This document shows, one piece after another, positions 43,371 to 52,835 of a stretch of DNA of 64,000 nucleotides. The DNA is from RGIG7332 sp045580305 (GTDB lineage: Bacteria; Bacillota; Clostridia; Oscillospirales; JAAYXM01): assembly GCA_045580305.1 (NCBI GenBank), contig JAZNNQ010000036.1, forward strand, positions 1 through 64,000, written 5' to 3'. The number at the start of each line of letters is the position of its first letter. Position 1 is the first letter of the stretch. Below the pieces are notes generated by a model, which was not told the origin of the DNA, searched no databases, and was given only the letters and a program-made list of their open reading frames with translations. Position numbers and translations under genes: made by a program.

Positions 43371-45085
43371 ATGCAAGAATGAGGCGTATTGCTTCCGACT
43401 GTGAGCAGATAAAGAAAAATTTTTCAAATCACAAAAACATCGTTGTTGAACCTATTGGCGCAGAGCCTGCTGTAAAATACAGGGTTACATACTACTTAAA
43501 TGGTATCTATCTGCAGGATGATGGCAGAATTGAAACCCTTGGCAAGCACATTGTAATCATCACCCTGCACGCTGAGTATCCCAGATACAAGCCGATCTGC
43601 ACCATTGCCACTCCTATCTGGCACCCCAACTTCAGGGATGGACAGATTTGTATCGGTGACATTTGGGGCGCAGGCGAGTCGCTTTCCGACATTATTATCA
43701 ATATCGGTGATATGATTCAGTATAAATCCTGGAACGCTTCCAGTCCCCTTTCCGCTGATGCTGCGGAATGGGCTATCGAGAACAAGCATCTGTTCCCGGT
43801 AGGAAATATCAATCTCTGGACCGGCGAGGAAGAGGACGGTACGCCGAAAAAGGACTTCGACATCGACCTTTTCGATGATGAAGATGCTGATTCTGTTGAG
43901 GAGACACCTGCGGAGGTCGTAGAAGAAACTCCTGCCGAAGTCGCGGAAGAAGTCCCCGTGGTTGTTGCCAATGACATTCCTGCAGCGCCGGAGCCCATCA
44001 CTCCCCCACAGATTGTGGAGGATGTAAACGACTTTGAAATCACTGCAGACGAGCTTGTGGGCATCGACTTTGTGCCCACTGCGGTAAGAATGCAGGGCGG
44101 TAATCAGTATGGCCAGACCGCAAAAGGCGGAAAGGTAAACTTTAAAACCGTCTTTATGAAGGGAATTTTATACGGCCTTATCGGCGGTATCATCGCTTGG
44201 CTGCTACAGGAATTCCTGTTTGATGTGGATTCATTTACCATCTTTACCGATTGGCTCGGTAAATCCATATACGGTGCGTCCGACTCGGACATTGCTCTTG
44301 CTGTAAGATTAAGCTCCGCAATTAGCTTCTGCGGCGTTGGTCTTGCCATCGGTGCGGTTATGGGTCTTGGCGAGGGTATATATTACGGTTCTGCTGAGAA
44401 TACCGCAAAATATGCGGGTATCGGCGCGGGTTTGGGTCTTCTTCTGGGCTTTGTGAGCGGTTTTATTGCACAGATGCTCTATTCCGCACTTCTCAGCGAT
44501 ACATCCGAGTACACCTCTGAGATATATCTTGCAATAGTAAGAGCTTTAGGCTGGGCTATTTTAGGCGCAGGTATCGGTGTTTCCATCGGTCTTATAAAGC
44601 CTGAGAAGATGCGCATTATTAACTGTACGCTCGGCGGTCTTGCAGGCGGATTTGTAGGCGGATTTTTATTCAACTTCATCAGTTCGGTCAGCGTAAGCGA
44701 CAATGACACCGGTATAATCCCCCGTTTGGTCGGTATCGTGCTTATGGGTGCTTTGATCGGTCTTGGCATCGGTCTTTTGGAGCAGTTTGCTAAATCCGCT
44801 TGGCTCAAGGTTATACGAGGCGAATTTGAAGGTAAGGAATATCTTGTATTTGCCGGCCAGACCACTATCGGTAACAGCGGCAAAAATACCATCGTTCTCT
44901 TTAAGGATAAGCTTGTTGCGCCCTATCATTGCGAGATTGTCCAGGAGGGTAACAAGTATGTGCTTGTGGACAAAGGATCTCCCATGGGTACCGTTGTAAA
45001 CGGAATGCGTGTTACCCGCCATGTTTTAAAGCAGGGCGATGCCATAGCAATAGGTAATTCCGTATTGATATTCAATACAAAATAA
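43367..45085 (+). CDS. Membrane-anchored E2 ubiquitin-conjugating enzyme with C-terminal FHA domain
   Basis: A 572-aa fusion. Residues 1-~150 are a UBC/E2 fold with HPN (86-88) and active Cys95 in GQICIGD, as in eukaryotic E2s. An acidic linker with repeated EETPAEV units follows (~175-225). About six hydrophobic Gly-rich segments (260-470) form the membrane part. The last ~95 residues are an FHA phosphothreonine-binding domain (TTIGNSGKNTIVLFKDKLVAPYHCEI). It should receive the ubiquitin-like protein from E1 and work at the inner face of the membrane. The FHA part hints at control by Ser/Thr phosphorylation. Confidence 0.9.
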   Translation: MNARMRRIASDCEQIKKNFSNHKNIVVEPIGAEPAVKYRVTYYLNGIYLQDDGRIETLGKHIVIITLHAEYPRYKPICTIATPIWHPNFRDGQICIGDIWGAGESLSDIIINIGDMIQYKSWNASSPLSADAAEWAIENKHLFPVGNINLWTGEEEDGTPKKDFDIDLFDDEDADSVEETPAEVVEETPAEVAEEVPVVVANDIPAAPEPITPPQIVEDVNDFEITADELVGIDFVPTAVRMQGGNQYGQTAKGGKVNFKTVFMKGILYGLIGGIIAWLLQEFLFDVDSFTIFTDWLGKSIYGASDSDIALAVRLSSAISFCGVGLAIGAVMGLGEGIYYGSAENTAKYAGIGAGLGLLLGFVSGFIAQMLYSALLSDTSEYTSEIYLAIVRALGWAILGAGIGVSIGLIKPEKMRIINCTLGGLAGGFVGGFLFNFISSVSVSDNDTGIIPRLVGIVLMGALIGLGIGLLEQFAKSAWLKVIRGEFEGKEYLVFAGQTTIGNSGKNTIVLFKDKLVAPYHCEIVQEGNKYVLVDKGSPMGTVVNGMRVTRHVLKQGDAIAIGNSVLIFNTK

Positions 45086-45104
45086 CAAAGGAGAGATAAG
45101 TAGT

Positions 45105-45923
45105 ATGAAATACAGATTTTTAAGTGTACTTCTTTTATCAATACTGCTTGTCTCTCTTCCTGCATATGCAATAAATTTCACAGCTGAGGATACATACAAT
45201 TCGGTAGTGGTTGTATATACAGGATCCGGGGTTGGTAGCGGTTTTGCCATTGAGGAGAATATTATAGTAACCAACGCCCATGTTGTTGAGGACAGCAAAA
45301 ATGTGGCGGTCACTCTGTATAACGGAGATACAATAGAGGGACTTGTCATTAAGACAGACGAAACACAAGACCTTGCGCTGATACAAGTTGACGAAACGCT
45401 TGTACCGCTAAAGGTCAGCGAAGAAAAGCCCGCTATCGGGCAGGAGGTTTACGCTATCGGTGCGCCGCGGGATATGCCCTATACGATGACAAAGGGCATT
45501 ATATCCGCCCTTGACAGAAAATTAGGCAAAAATTCCTACATACAAATTGACGCTTCGATAAATTCCGGAAACAGCGGCGGCCCGCTTGTCGATGAAAACG
45601 GCAATGTAATAGGCATTATTACATTAAAGGCCACCGATGCGGAGGGTATCGGCTTTGCAATAGCCGCGTCCGAGATGCTGTCCTTTACAAAGGATGCGGA
45701 GGAAGTACCCTTCACCCCATCAACCGAAGCGCCCCCGCAAGATGATACAACACAAGCTGACGACACGGATTTAGAAAAACTTACACGAGAAAACGAAGCT
45801 TTAAAAATAGCGGTAATTGTTTTATCTGTATTTCTCATCGCGTGTATTTTAGTAATTTTAAAACTTCGCGCTAAACCCGCGAGAAAAGACGAATTTGATT
45901 TTGAAATTGAAATTGAGGAGTAA
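45105..45923 (+). CDS. Trypsin-like (HtrA-type) serine protease, membrane-anchored
   Basis: A 272-aa protease. A signal peptide or anchor is at 1-23. The S1C catalytic triad is visible: His in VTNAHVVED, Asp in TQDLALIQVD and Ser in INSGNSGGPLVDENG. There is no PDZ domain. A linker and a coiled-coil piece precede a C-terminal membrane helix (AVIVLSVFLIACILVILKL) and acidic tail, so the protease domain probably lies outside the cell membrane. Its stop overlaps the next gene region by one base, placing it in the ubiquitin-like operon. Confidence 0.88.
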   Translation: MKYRFLSVLLLSILLVSLPAYAINFTAEDTYNSVVVVYTGSGVGSGFAIEENIIVTNAHVVEDSKNVAVTLYNGDTIEGLVIKTDETQDLALIQVDETLVPLKVSEEKPAIGQEVYAIGAPRDMPYTMTKGIISALDRKLGKNSYIQIDASINSGNSGGPLVDENGNVIGIITLKATDAEGIGFAIAASEMLSFTKDAEEVPFTPSTEAPPQDDTTQADDTDLEKLTRENEALKIAVIVLSVFLIACILVILKLRAKPARKDEFDFEIEIEE

Positions 45924-45928
45924 TGAAT

Positions 45929-46801
45929 ATGAAAAAGAAGAAAAGTAAATCCAAGGCTTCTGATAAGCATATAACTCCCGACTTACCACAAAATATTGTT
46001 CCCGTAGGCGAGCGAGTTTTTGATGAGAAAAACATCTACATTCATCAGAAGGTCTACGCACAAATACATAAATTTGCCGCCAATAAAACCGAAAATGAGC
46101 ATGGTGGTATCTTAGTTGGCAGAGTTTTAAATGAAATGGGCAAGGAAAACACGATTATAGAAGGGTTTATTGAGGCTAAATACAACGCCGCAACTCCCAC
46201 TACCCTCACCTTCACCCACGAAACCTGGGAATATTTCCACAAGGAAATGGACAAGAGGTATAAAGACAAAAAAATTGTGGGTTGGATCCACACCCACCCT
46301 AATTTTGGAATTTTCTTGTCTGAAAACGACAGATTTATACAGCAAAACTTCTTTAGTGATGTAAATCAAGTAGCATATGTGGTCGATCCCATACAAAACG
46401 AAGAGGGCTTCTTCTTCTGGGTAGATGAAAAATTAGAGCGTTGCCCGGGTTTTTACTTATTTGACAAAAACGGCATTAAAATACGCCAGAAGGCATGGAG
46501 TACGGAGGAAACCGCCGAATACGAGGAGAAAAAATCCTCATCCGGTATCCTTTTACCCATTCTTATGGCACTTGTAATCATCCTGAATCTGATATTTATG
46601 ATGAGTCAGAATTCCAAAATAAACAGATTGGAAAAAGAACTTTCCGATGTTAAATATGTTCTTAATAACTATGGCCTTGCGATACAAGATATCCTTACTA
46701 ACCAGGCACAGTTTGTATTGCCGGAGCAGCAGCCGACTGATGTATTGCCGGAACAGCAAGATCAACAGCCCGCAACTGAACCTGTTCCACCCATTCAATA
46801 A
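45929..46801 (+). CDS. JAMM/JAB metalloprotease with membrane anchor (deubiquitinase-like)
   Basis: A 290-aa protein. The zinc isopeptidase motif is complete: Glu57 in NEHGGILVGR, H121-T-H123-P, S131 and D134 (HxHx7Sx2D). A membrane helix at about 205-225 (SSGILLPILMALVIILNLIFMM) and a Pro/Gln-rich tail follow. I start at ATG 45929 because the GAGGAG site is 8 bases upstream; the ATG at 45923 overlaps the previous stop and is too close. Such enzymes trim or remove ubiquitin-like proteins, here likely on the cytoplasmic side. Confidence 0.9.
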   Translation: MKKKKSKSKASDKHITPDLPQNIVPVGERVFDEKNIYIHQKVYAQIHKFAANKTENEHGGILVGRVLNEMGKENTIIEGFIEAKYNAATPTTLTFTHETWEYFHKEMDKRYKDKKIVGWIHTHPNFGIFLSENDRFIQQNFFSDVNQVAYVVDPIQNEEGFFFWVDEKLERCPGFYLFDKNGIKIRQKAWSTEETAEYEEKKSSSGILLPILMALVIILNLIFMMSQNSKINRLEKELSDVKYVLNNYGLAIQDILTNQAQFVLPEQQPTDVLPEQQDQQPATEPVPPIQ

Positions 46802-46823
46802 ATAAATACGGAGGTATTTGACT

Positions 46824-47699
46824 ATGAATTTTATTGGTAAAGTTTGCCCTTATTGCCAGACCGAATTCAAAGAGGGCGATGACATAGTGGTGTGTAGTGT
46901 CTGTGAAATGCCGCATCACAAGGAATGCTGGATAGAAAACAAGGCCTGCACCACCTTTGGTTGCACCGGTACCATCGTAGGCGCTGATCAATATGCTGAG
47001 TCCACCGAAAAAGGTAACTACTGTTCAAAATGCGGCGCCGCAATGGAGGAAGACCAGAAGTTCTGTTCCGCTTGCGGATCTCCCGTTGGTGCTTCCGGCG
47101 AGCCGCATTTCAAGCCTTCCGGTAGCAGTGTGTCCACGGCCGCAGGCACTCCCCAAAGCAATGTGCCGCCCGTGTATACCCCTCCCCAGTACACACGCCC
47201 GCCCCAGTACAATAACAGTTACAGCGGCGGTTATACAGCAAGCTCATCCCAGAATTCAGCTCAGAATTCAACCCAGGATGATCCGGATCTCTCCGCTTTC
47301 ATCGGCTCTAATCAGCCCACATATATTGACAAGTTTAATAGAATGAGCATTGCGAATTCTGCTACCTCCTGGAACTGGTGTGCTTTCTTGTTTGGTACAA
47401 ACTGGTTTGTTTACAGAAAAATGTACGGCATCGCCGCTGCATATTACGGAATCTCCTTTGTACTCAGCTTTATACCTCACCTTGGTCGTTTATTATCGAT
47501 TGCGCTGAGCATCTGTGCAGGAATTTTCGGTAATTATTTCTACAAACAGCATGTAGACAGCGAGCTTCGCGTCGCAAAAAGTATGGACGATTATAATAAA
47601 GCCGCTTATATTGCAAAAAAAGGCGGAACAAGCGTCCCTGCTCTTATTATCGTCTTGGTAATTATTTTTATAATCAATATGATTTTACAAGGTTTATAA
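46824..47699 (+). CDS. RING/treble-clef zinc-finger membrane protein (candidate E3)
   Basis: A 291-aa protein. Residues ~8-50 (CPYCQTEFKEGDDIVVCSVCEMPHHKECWIENKACTTFGC) have the Cys/His spacing of prokaryotic RING-like fingers found with E1/E2 genes. A zinc ribbon (CSKCG...CSACG) comes next. A Pro/Tyr/Gln-rich linker leads to a DUF2628-like membrane part (SWNWCAFLFGTNWFVYRKMYG and two or three helices). It could play the E3 role that joins E2 to substrates. I start at ATG 46824, 9 bases after GGAGG. Confidence 0.85.
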   Translation: MNFIGKVCPYCQTEFKEGDDIVVCSVCEMPHHKECWIENKACTTFGCTGTIVGADQYAESTEKGNYCSKCGAAMEEDQKFCSACGSPVGASGEPHFKPSGSSVSTAAGTPQSNVPPVYTPPQYTRPPQYNNSYSGGYTASSSQNSAQNSTQDDPDLSAFIGSNQPTYIDKFNRMSIANSATSWNWCAFLFGTNWFVYRKMYGIAAAYYGISFVLSFIPHLGRLLSIALSICAGIFGNYFYKQHVDSELRVAKSMDDYNKAAYIAKKGGTSVPALIIVLVIIFIINMILQGL

Positions 47700-47711
47700 A
47701 GGATGTTCCTT

Positions 47712-48668
47712 ATGGAAGATACCAATATTGAAATTTTAGATACCGAAAATGTAATCGGCAACGGCACGGCTGCCCTACCGGTGAATTTTGTCCCCGTGGG
47801 AAATATCAAGAAGGACAATGTGCAGGTGTACATCAAGCAGGATGTCTATAAGCAGATTGAGAAATTCTCCAAGGAAGACACGAAAAATGAGGTCGGCAGT
47901 ATTTTAATCGGCAAATATATCGCCGAAGAATACAGATATACGGTTATTATCTCGGATTTTATCGAAGCAAAGTATACTGATGCTTCTGCTGCCACCCTTA
48001 CCTTTACTCACGAGACCTGGAATTATGTGTGGAATGAAAAGGACGCTGAGTATCCCGATAAAACAATTGTAGGATGGCAGCATACCCATCCGGATTATGG
48101 AATTTTCCTATCTGAATACGATCTTTTTATTCAGAAAAATTTCTTTAATTTTCCTTGGCAGATAGCCTATGTAGTGGATCCACTTGCTGATACCCGCGGT
48201 TTTTTCCAATGGAAGAACGGAGAAATTTCAGAACTAAACGGTTTCTATGTTTACGACGAGGTGGGCGAGGAAATAAAAATCGCAAAGGGTACGAAGCCGG
48301 CCAAAAAGCGAATTTCCTTTTTGACTATTCTTTTGGCCTTTTTGCTTATTGCCTCCGCATTTCTCGCGGTTTCATTCGGTATAGAAAAAAATTCTGTGGC
48401 AGAACGGCTTGAAGAGGCCCTCGATTTTATCGAGCAGCAGAATAAGATCCCTCCGGATGCACCAACTATAACTCAACCTGTCCTTCCCGACGATGTTGAG
48501 ACCTTTAAGGTGTATATTATCAAGCCGGGCGATAGTTTAGAGGGTATATGCAAAAAGCACAGTTTAAATTATGCCGAAAATATACAGACGATTCTGCAGA
48601 TCAACAGCATAATCGATGCAAACAAAATATATGCGGGTCAAAAGCTGTACCTACCTATGGGAAAATAA
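47712..48668 (+). CDS. JAMM/JAB metalloprotease with membrane helix and LysM domain
   Basis: A 318-aa protein. The JAMM motif is intact in the sequence VGWQHTHPDYGIFLSEYD (HTHP, Ser and Asp) with its Glu in NEVGSILIG. A membrane helix lies at about 205-225 (ISFLTILLAFLLIASAFLAVSFG). A C-terminal LysM domain (YIIKPGDSLEGICKKHSL...QILQINSI) binds peptidoglycan. The isopeptidase would thus be cytoplasmic and tied to the wall through LysM. ATG 47712 is preferred because AAAGGA lies 8 bases before it. It is a paralogue of the preceding JAMM gene. Confidence 0.9.
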   Translation: MEDTNIEILDTENVIGNGTAALPVNFVPVGNIKKDNVQVYIKQDVYKQIEKFSKEDTKNEVGSILIGKYIAEEYRYTVIISDFIEAKYTDASAATLTFTHETWNYVWNEKDAEYPDKTIVGWQHTHPDYGIFLSEYDLFIQKNFFNFPWQIAYVVDPLADTRGFFQWKNGEISELNGFYVYDEVGEEIKIAKGTKPAKKRISFLTILLAFLLIASAFLAVSFGIEKNSVAERLEEALDFIEQQNKIPPDAPTITQPVLPDDVETFKVYIIKPGDSLEGICKKHSLNYAENIQTILQINSIIDANKIYAGQKLYLPMGK

Positions 48669-48684
48669 AAAAAGGGGTGTTTTT

Positions 48685-49950
48685 ATGACAATATGTTCGC
48701 GTTGTGGAACAGAAAATGATGTAGATGTAAAATTTTGCAGGGAATGTGGTAACAATTTGACAATTAATGTCAACGAGCCCACGCAAGAAGATTTAAAAAG
48801 TTTAGCCGATACTTTAAATGCGAACGCCGCTACTAATGAAAAACAGCCTTTCAATCTGAATAAAATCCTCTCCGACTTACCCAAAAATATATGGAACAAA
48901 GTAAGGGAAAGTATATTTTTCAGAAAAAAGAAAAATGCGATTATTACGCTTTCCTCAATTTTACTGATTGCCATTTTAACCTTCGGTGTATTGAACAGCG
49001 GATATATAGCATTTACCACGGCGTACAATATGGGCAACTATGATGCGGCAAAATCTATACAAGAATGGGCTATCAATAGTGACGCAGTTAAAGCGGATAT
49101 AAAAGACTTTGTAATTGCCCAAATGAACGATTATTATGAGGATTTTCGTACCGGAAAAATCACTTATGATGAAGCTAACGAGAAATTCGATATTGCCATT
49201 CCTTTTTGCAATGATCGCGATGCCAAGATCAAAGCAACCAACTTAAAAAACTCGCAGGACTCTTTTTCCAAAGCAGGTGAATACGAGAAAAAAGGCGATG
49301 TTTACAATGCGACTTTGGAATATCTTAATGTAATTGAAGATGATGAGAATTACGCTGCTGCCCAGGAGAAAATTAAAACGCACAAACCCACTGTAAAGCA
49401 GCAGGCTATCACTCAGATGCAAAAATGCGTTGCCGCTAACGACTTCAATACCGGTTTGAAACTGGTTGAGAATATGGAAAAGATATTCTCAAATGACACT
49501 CAAATCAACAATTACAAGAAAGATTTTGAAGCTCGCAAAGAAGCGCACAGAGTTCAGCAGTTGAAAAACAACCAAAAAGTTAAAGTTATTAAGGCTTATG
49601 CCTATAATGACGGGTATTACACCATTTTCAGAAAAGCTACTGTTATTGTGCAGAATTGTTCAAATCAAGTAATCAAGGAATACACTGTCGGAATCTTACA
49701 GTTTGACAATAATGGCTATCCTGTTGATGTAGAGTATTCCTATCAGGGTGATGATAACTGTTTTATGGGCAAAGGCCAATCTGCAAATGTTCAACCCGGA
49801 AGTACATACGGTGGAAATCGATATTGGAATATAGCAGACAAAGCCACAAAATTAAAAGCGTGTGTAAAATCTGCTGAATTCTACGATGGTACAGTATGGA
49901 CAAATCCGTACTATGCATATTGGCTCGAGGCCGAAAAAGACCGCTATTAA
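48685..49950 (+). CDS. Zinc-ribbon membrane protein with FxLYD-like outer domain
   Basis: A 421-aa protein. A zinc ribbon (CSRCG...CRECG) is at the N-terminus, then a membrane helix near residues 85-105 (AIITLSSILLIAILTFGVL). A long helical TPR-like stretch follows. The final ~110 residues (KVIKAYAYNDGYYTIFRKATVIVQNCSNQVIKEYTVGIL) resemble FxLYD domains. I start at ATG 48685 with AAAAGGGG upstream; the frame is open further back but lies in the LysM gene. It is the last gene of the ubiquitin-like operon, matching the layout of its first two genes. Confidence 0.82.
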   Translation: MTICSRCGTENDVDVKFCRECGNNLTINVNEPTQEDLKSLADTLNANAATNEKQPFNLNKILSDLPKNIWNKVRESIFFRKKKNAIITLSSILLIAILTFGVLNSGYIAFTTAYNMGNYDAAKSIQEWAINSDAVKADIKDFVIAQMNDYYEDFRTGKITYDEANEKFDIAIPFCNDRDAKIKATNLKNSQDSFSKAGEYEKKGDVYNATLEYLNVIEDDENYAAAQEKIKTHKPTVKQQAITQMQKCVAANDFNTGLKLVENMEKIFSNDTQINNYKKDFEARKEAHRVQQLKNNQKVKVIKAYAYNDGYYTIFRKATVIVQNCSNQVIKEYTVGILQFDNNGYPVDVEYSYQGDDNCFMGKGQSANVQPGSTYGGNRYWNIADKATKLKACVKSAEFYDGTVWTNPYYAYWLEAEKDRY

Positions 49951-49963
49951 ACAAAAGTGTACA

Positions 49964-49992
49964 TTGCATTTTAAAATAAACGGTGCTATAAT
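49964..49992 (+). promoter_or_regulatory. Promoter of the mannonate dehydratase gene
   Basis: TTGCAT (49964-49969) and TATAAT (49987-49992), spacer 17 bases. It also marks the end of the ubiquitin-like operon, for which no terminator hairpin is evident. Confidence 0.75.
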
Positions 49993-50024
49993 GTAAAAAA
50001 CGCCACGATAAAGGAGCGATAAAT

Positions 50025-51110
50025 ATGAAAATGACTTTCCGCTGGTACGGCGAAGGCAACGATAAGATAAGCCTTTCCGATATCAAGCAGATTCCGGGTG
50101 TCGACGGTATTGTATGGGCACTGCACCACAAAATGCCGGGCGAAATCTGGGAAGAGGAAGAGATCGCTGAGGTTAAGCGTCAGTTAGACGAGTATGGCTT
50201 CAATATGGATGTTATCGAATCTATCAATGTTCACGACGACATCAAGATCGGCCTTCCCACAAGAGATATGTACATTGAAAACTACAAGCAGTGTATCCGC
50301 AATGTAGCAAAGTTTGGTGTTAAGGTTATCTGCTATAACTTTATGCCGATCTTCGACTGGACAAGAAGTAACCTTTTCCACGAAGTAGGTGACGGTTCTA
50401 CCGCGCTTTTCTATGAAAAGGGTATGATTCAGGACGATTATAAGGCTATGGCTGACTATATCTTGGGCTTTACCGAGAAGTACAATATGTCCTTCCCAGG
50501 TTGGGAGCCTGAGCGTATGGCAAAATTAGACGAGCTCTTCAAGGCATATGAGGGTGTTACCCATGAAAAGCTCTGGGCAAACCTCAAGTACTTCCTTGAG
50601 GCAATTATGCCCACCTGCCACGAGTGCGATGTCAAAATGGCTATCCATATGGACGATCCGCCATGGGATATTTTCGGTATTCCCCGCCTTCTCATCAATG
50701 AGGAGAATATCGACCGCTTCTTAAAAATGGTTGACGATCCGTACAACTGTCTTACCCTTTGCTCCGGCTCCCTCGGTGCAAACCCCGATAACGATGTTGC
50801 TGCTATCGTTCGCAAGCATTGCGACCGTATTGCATTTGCTCACATCAGAAATGTTAAAAACTTCCCCAATGGTGACTTCTCCGAGGCCTCCCACCGTGAC
50901 TGTGACGGCGATACCGGTATTCTTGAAATCGTAAAGGCATATCACGACTGCGGTTTTGAGGGTTATATCCGCCCCGACCACGGCAGACATCTTTGGGATG
51001 AAGGTCCGGGTAATGTTCGCCCCGGCTACGGTCTTTACGACCGCGCTCTCGGTATTATGTATATGCATGGTATCTGGGATACCCTTGACAGAATTAAAGG
51101 CATTAAGTAA
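50025..51110 (+). CDS. uxuA: Mannonate dehydratase
   Basis: A 361-aa enzyme that converts D-mannonate to 2-keto-3-deoxygluconate in glucuronate catabolism. Characteristic segments are MTFRWYGEGNDKISL, the VIESINVHDDIK loop, VKVICYNFMPIFDWTRS, the LTLCSGSLGANPDNDV metal region and YIRPDHGRHLW. AAGGAG precedes the ATG. No other hexuronate gene is near; it is flanked by its own promoter and terminator, so it is a single-gene unit. Confidence 0.95.
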   Translation: MKMTFRWYGEGNDKISLSDIKQIPGVDGIVWALHHKMPGEIWEEEEIAEVKRQLDEYGFNMDVIESINVHDDIKIGLPTRDMYIENYKQCIRNVAKFGVKVICYNFMPIFDWTRSNLFHEVGDGSTALFYEKGMIQDDYKAMADYILGFTEKYNMSFPGWEPERMAKLDELFKAYEGVTHEKLWANLKYFLEAIMPTCHECDVKMAIHMDDPPWDIFGIPRLLINEENIDRFLKMVDDPYNCLTLCSGSLGANPDNDVAAIVRKHCDRIAFAHIRNVKNFPNGDFSEASHRDCDGDTGILEIVKAYHDCGFEGYIRPDHGRHLWDEGPGNVRPGYGLYDRALGIMYMHGIWDTLDRIKGIK

Positions 51111-51114
51111 TTTT

Positions 51115-51149
51115 AAAGCCAAGGTCATATGACCTTGGCTTTATTTTTT
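51115..51149 (+). terminator. Terminator of uxuA
   Basis: AAAGCCAAGGTCAT pairs with ATGACCTTGGCTTT, followed by ATTTTTT. Confidence 0.92.
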
Positions 51150-51159
51150 CAAAAAATTC

Positions 51160-51188
51160 TTGACTTCACTGTACTAAAGGAGTAAAAT
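51160..51188 (+). promoter_or_regulatory. Promoter of the Phe T-box unit
   Basis: TTGACT (51160-51165) and TAAAAT (51183-51188) with 17 bases between. Confidence 0.78.
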
Positions 51189-51195
51189 ATAACCA

Positions 51196-51470
51196 TAAAA
51201 TGCGTTTGAGCAGGAATAAGTAAGTTTTGATATTATCTTCAGAGAGTTGTCGTATGGTGCAAGGCAATGGTAGTGTCTAAGCCGAATTCCTCCTGCGAGC
51301 AGTGCACCGAACAAATTTTAAGTAGGCTGCAACGGGAGTTCCCGTAACAGAACAAGGGTGTTATTTGACACTCTCAAAGGCCGGGCTTGTGAGAGCGCGG
51401 TAAACTGAGGTGGTACCACGGGTTATACTCGTCCTCTGTATTCTTAAACAGGAATACGGAGGACTTTTTT
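51196..51470 (+). promoter_or_regulatory. T-box leader, specifier TTC (Phe)
   Basis: Stem I elements CAGAGAG and GGTG are visible. The lower stem GCAGGA/TCCTGC places the specifier as TTC at 51287-51289, preceded by GAA and followed by one base before the stem, the classical arrangement. The antiterminator box AGGTGGTACCACG is at 51408-51420. GTCCTC/GAGGAC with TTTTTT (51431-51470) is the terminator. It should raise paaK expression when tRNA-Phe is uncharged. Confidence 0.92.
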
Positions 51471-51511
51471 ATTCTCCGACATTCCTGAAATTACAGAAAG
51501 GAAGATAAACT

Positions 51512-52819
51512 ATGGCGCAGAATTATTACCAGAAAGAAATCGAGACCATGCCGGTTGAAGAAATGAAAAAACTTCAGTCCGAGAAATTGGTCAAGCAGGT
51601 CAAGCATGTTTATGAAAATGTTGAGTACTATCGTAAACTAATGGATGAGAAGGGCGTTAAACCCGAGGACATCAAAGGCATTGAAGACCTGCACAAGCTC
51701 CCCTTCCTCACAAAGGCTGACCTTCGTGATGCTTATCCCTATGGTCTTCTTGCAAAGCCTCTTGAGGAGTGTGTTCGTATTCAGTCAACCTCCGGTACAA
51801 CCGGCCGTCGTGTAGTTGCTTTCTACACACAGAACGATATTAATTTATGGGAAGACTGCTGTGCTCGCGCAATCGTTGCTGCAGGCGGTACCAACAAGGA
51901 TGTATGTCAGGTTGCATACGGCTACGGCCTCTTTACGGGTGGCCCGGGCCTTAACGGCGGTTCACACAAGGTTGGATGTCTTACACTTCCCATGTCCTCC
52001 GGTAACACCGAGCGACAGATTCAGTTTATGACAGACCTTAGCGCTACCATTCTCTGCTGTACTCCGTCATATGCTGCATACATTGGCGAGTCCTTGAAGG
52101 AGCAAGGATACAAGCCCGAGGACATTCCGCTGAAAGCCGGTATTTTCGGTGCAGAGCCCTGGACCGAAGAAATGCGTCGCGGCATTGAGGCAACCCTCGG
52201 CATTAAGGCTTATGATATTTACGGTCTCACCGAGACCTCCGGACCCGGAGTTTCCTTTGAATGTGAAGAACAGACCGGTATGCACATCAATGAGGACCAC
52301 TTCTTGGCAGAAATCATCGATCCTGACACCGGCGAGGTTCTTCCTGAGGGCGAAAAGGGTGAACTTGTATTCACCTCACTCGATAAGGAAGCGTTCCCGC
52401 TTCTCCGTTACCGTACCCGTGATATTTGTGTTCTCTCCCGCAAGAAATGCTCCTGTGGCAGAACTCTTATCAAGATGGCAAAGCCCATGGGTCGTACCGA
52501 TGATATGCTTATTATCCGCGGTGTCAATGTGTTCCCCAGCCAGATTGAAACCGTTCTTCTCAACGAGGGTTATCAGCCCAACTACCAGATCGTGGTTGAC
52601 CGCGTAAACAATAACGACACCTTCGAGGTTAATGTTGAAATGAATCCCGAGCAGTTTACCGATAAGGTAAGCGAAATTCTCTCCATGGAGAAGGCTTTAG
52701 CCGGTGCAATGAAGACAATGCTTGGTATCAACCCCTCCGTTCACCTTGTTGCGCCTAAGTCCATCGCGCGTAGTGAGGGCAAGGCTGTTCGCGTTATTGA
52801 TAAGCGTAAGTTAATATAA
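51512..52819 (+). CDS. paaK: Phenylacetate-CoA ligase
   Basis: A 435-aa AMP-forming ligase. The opening YYQKEIETMPVEEMKKLQSEKL, the ATP loop STSGTTGRRVVAF, YGLTETSGPGVSFEC and the C-terminal RGVNVFPSQIE are family hallmarks. It activates phenylacetate or related aryl acids to CoA thioesters. GAAAGGAAG precedes the ATG. Control by a Phe T-box points to a use in making phenylalanine rather than in degrading phenylacetate. An ACT-domain gene follows after 16 bases. Confidence 0.93.
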   Translation: MAQNYYQKEIETMPVEEMKKLQSEKLVKQVKHVYENVEYYRKLMDEKGVKPEDIKGIEDLHKLPFLTKADLRDAYPYGLLAKPLEECVRIQSTSGTTGRRVVAFYTQNDINLWEDCCARAIVAAGGTNKDVCQVAYGYGLFTGGPGLNGGSHKVGCLTLPMSSGNTERQIQFMTDLSATILCCTPSYAAYIGESLKEQGYKPEDIPLKAGIFGAEPWTEEMRRGIEATLGIKAYDIYGLTETSGPGVSFECEEQTGMHINEDHFLAEIIDPDTGEVLPEGEKGELVFTSLDKEAFPLLRYRTRDICVLSRKKCSCGRTLIKMAKPMGRTDDMLIIRGVNVFPSQIETVLLNEGYQPNYQIVVDRVNNNDTFEVNVEMNPEQFTDKVSEILSMEKALAGAMKTMLGINPSVHLVAPKSIARSEGKAVRVIDKRKLI

Positions 52820-52835
52820 GAGAGGAGTTTTTGTA

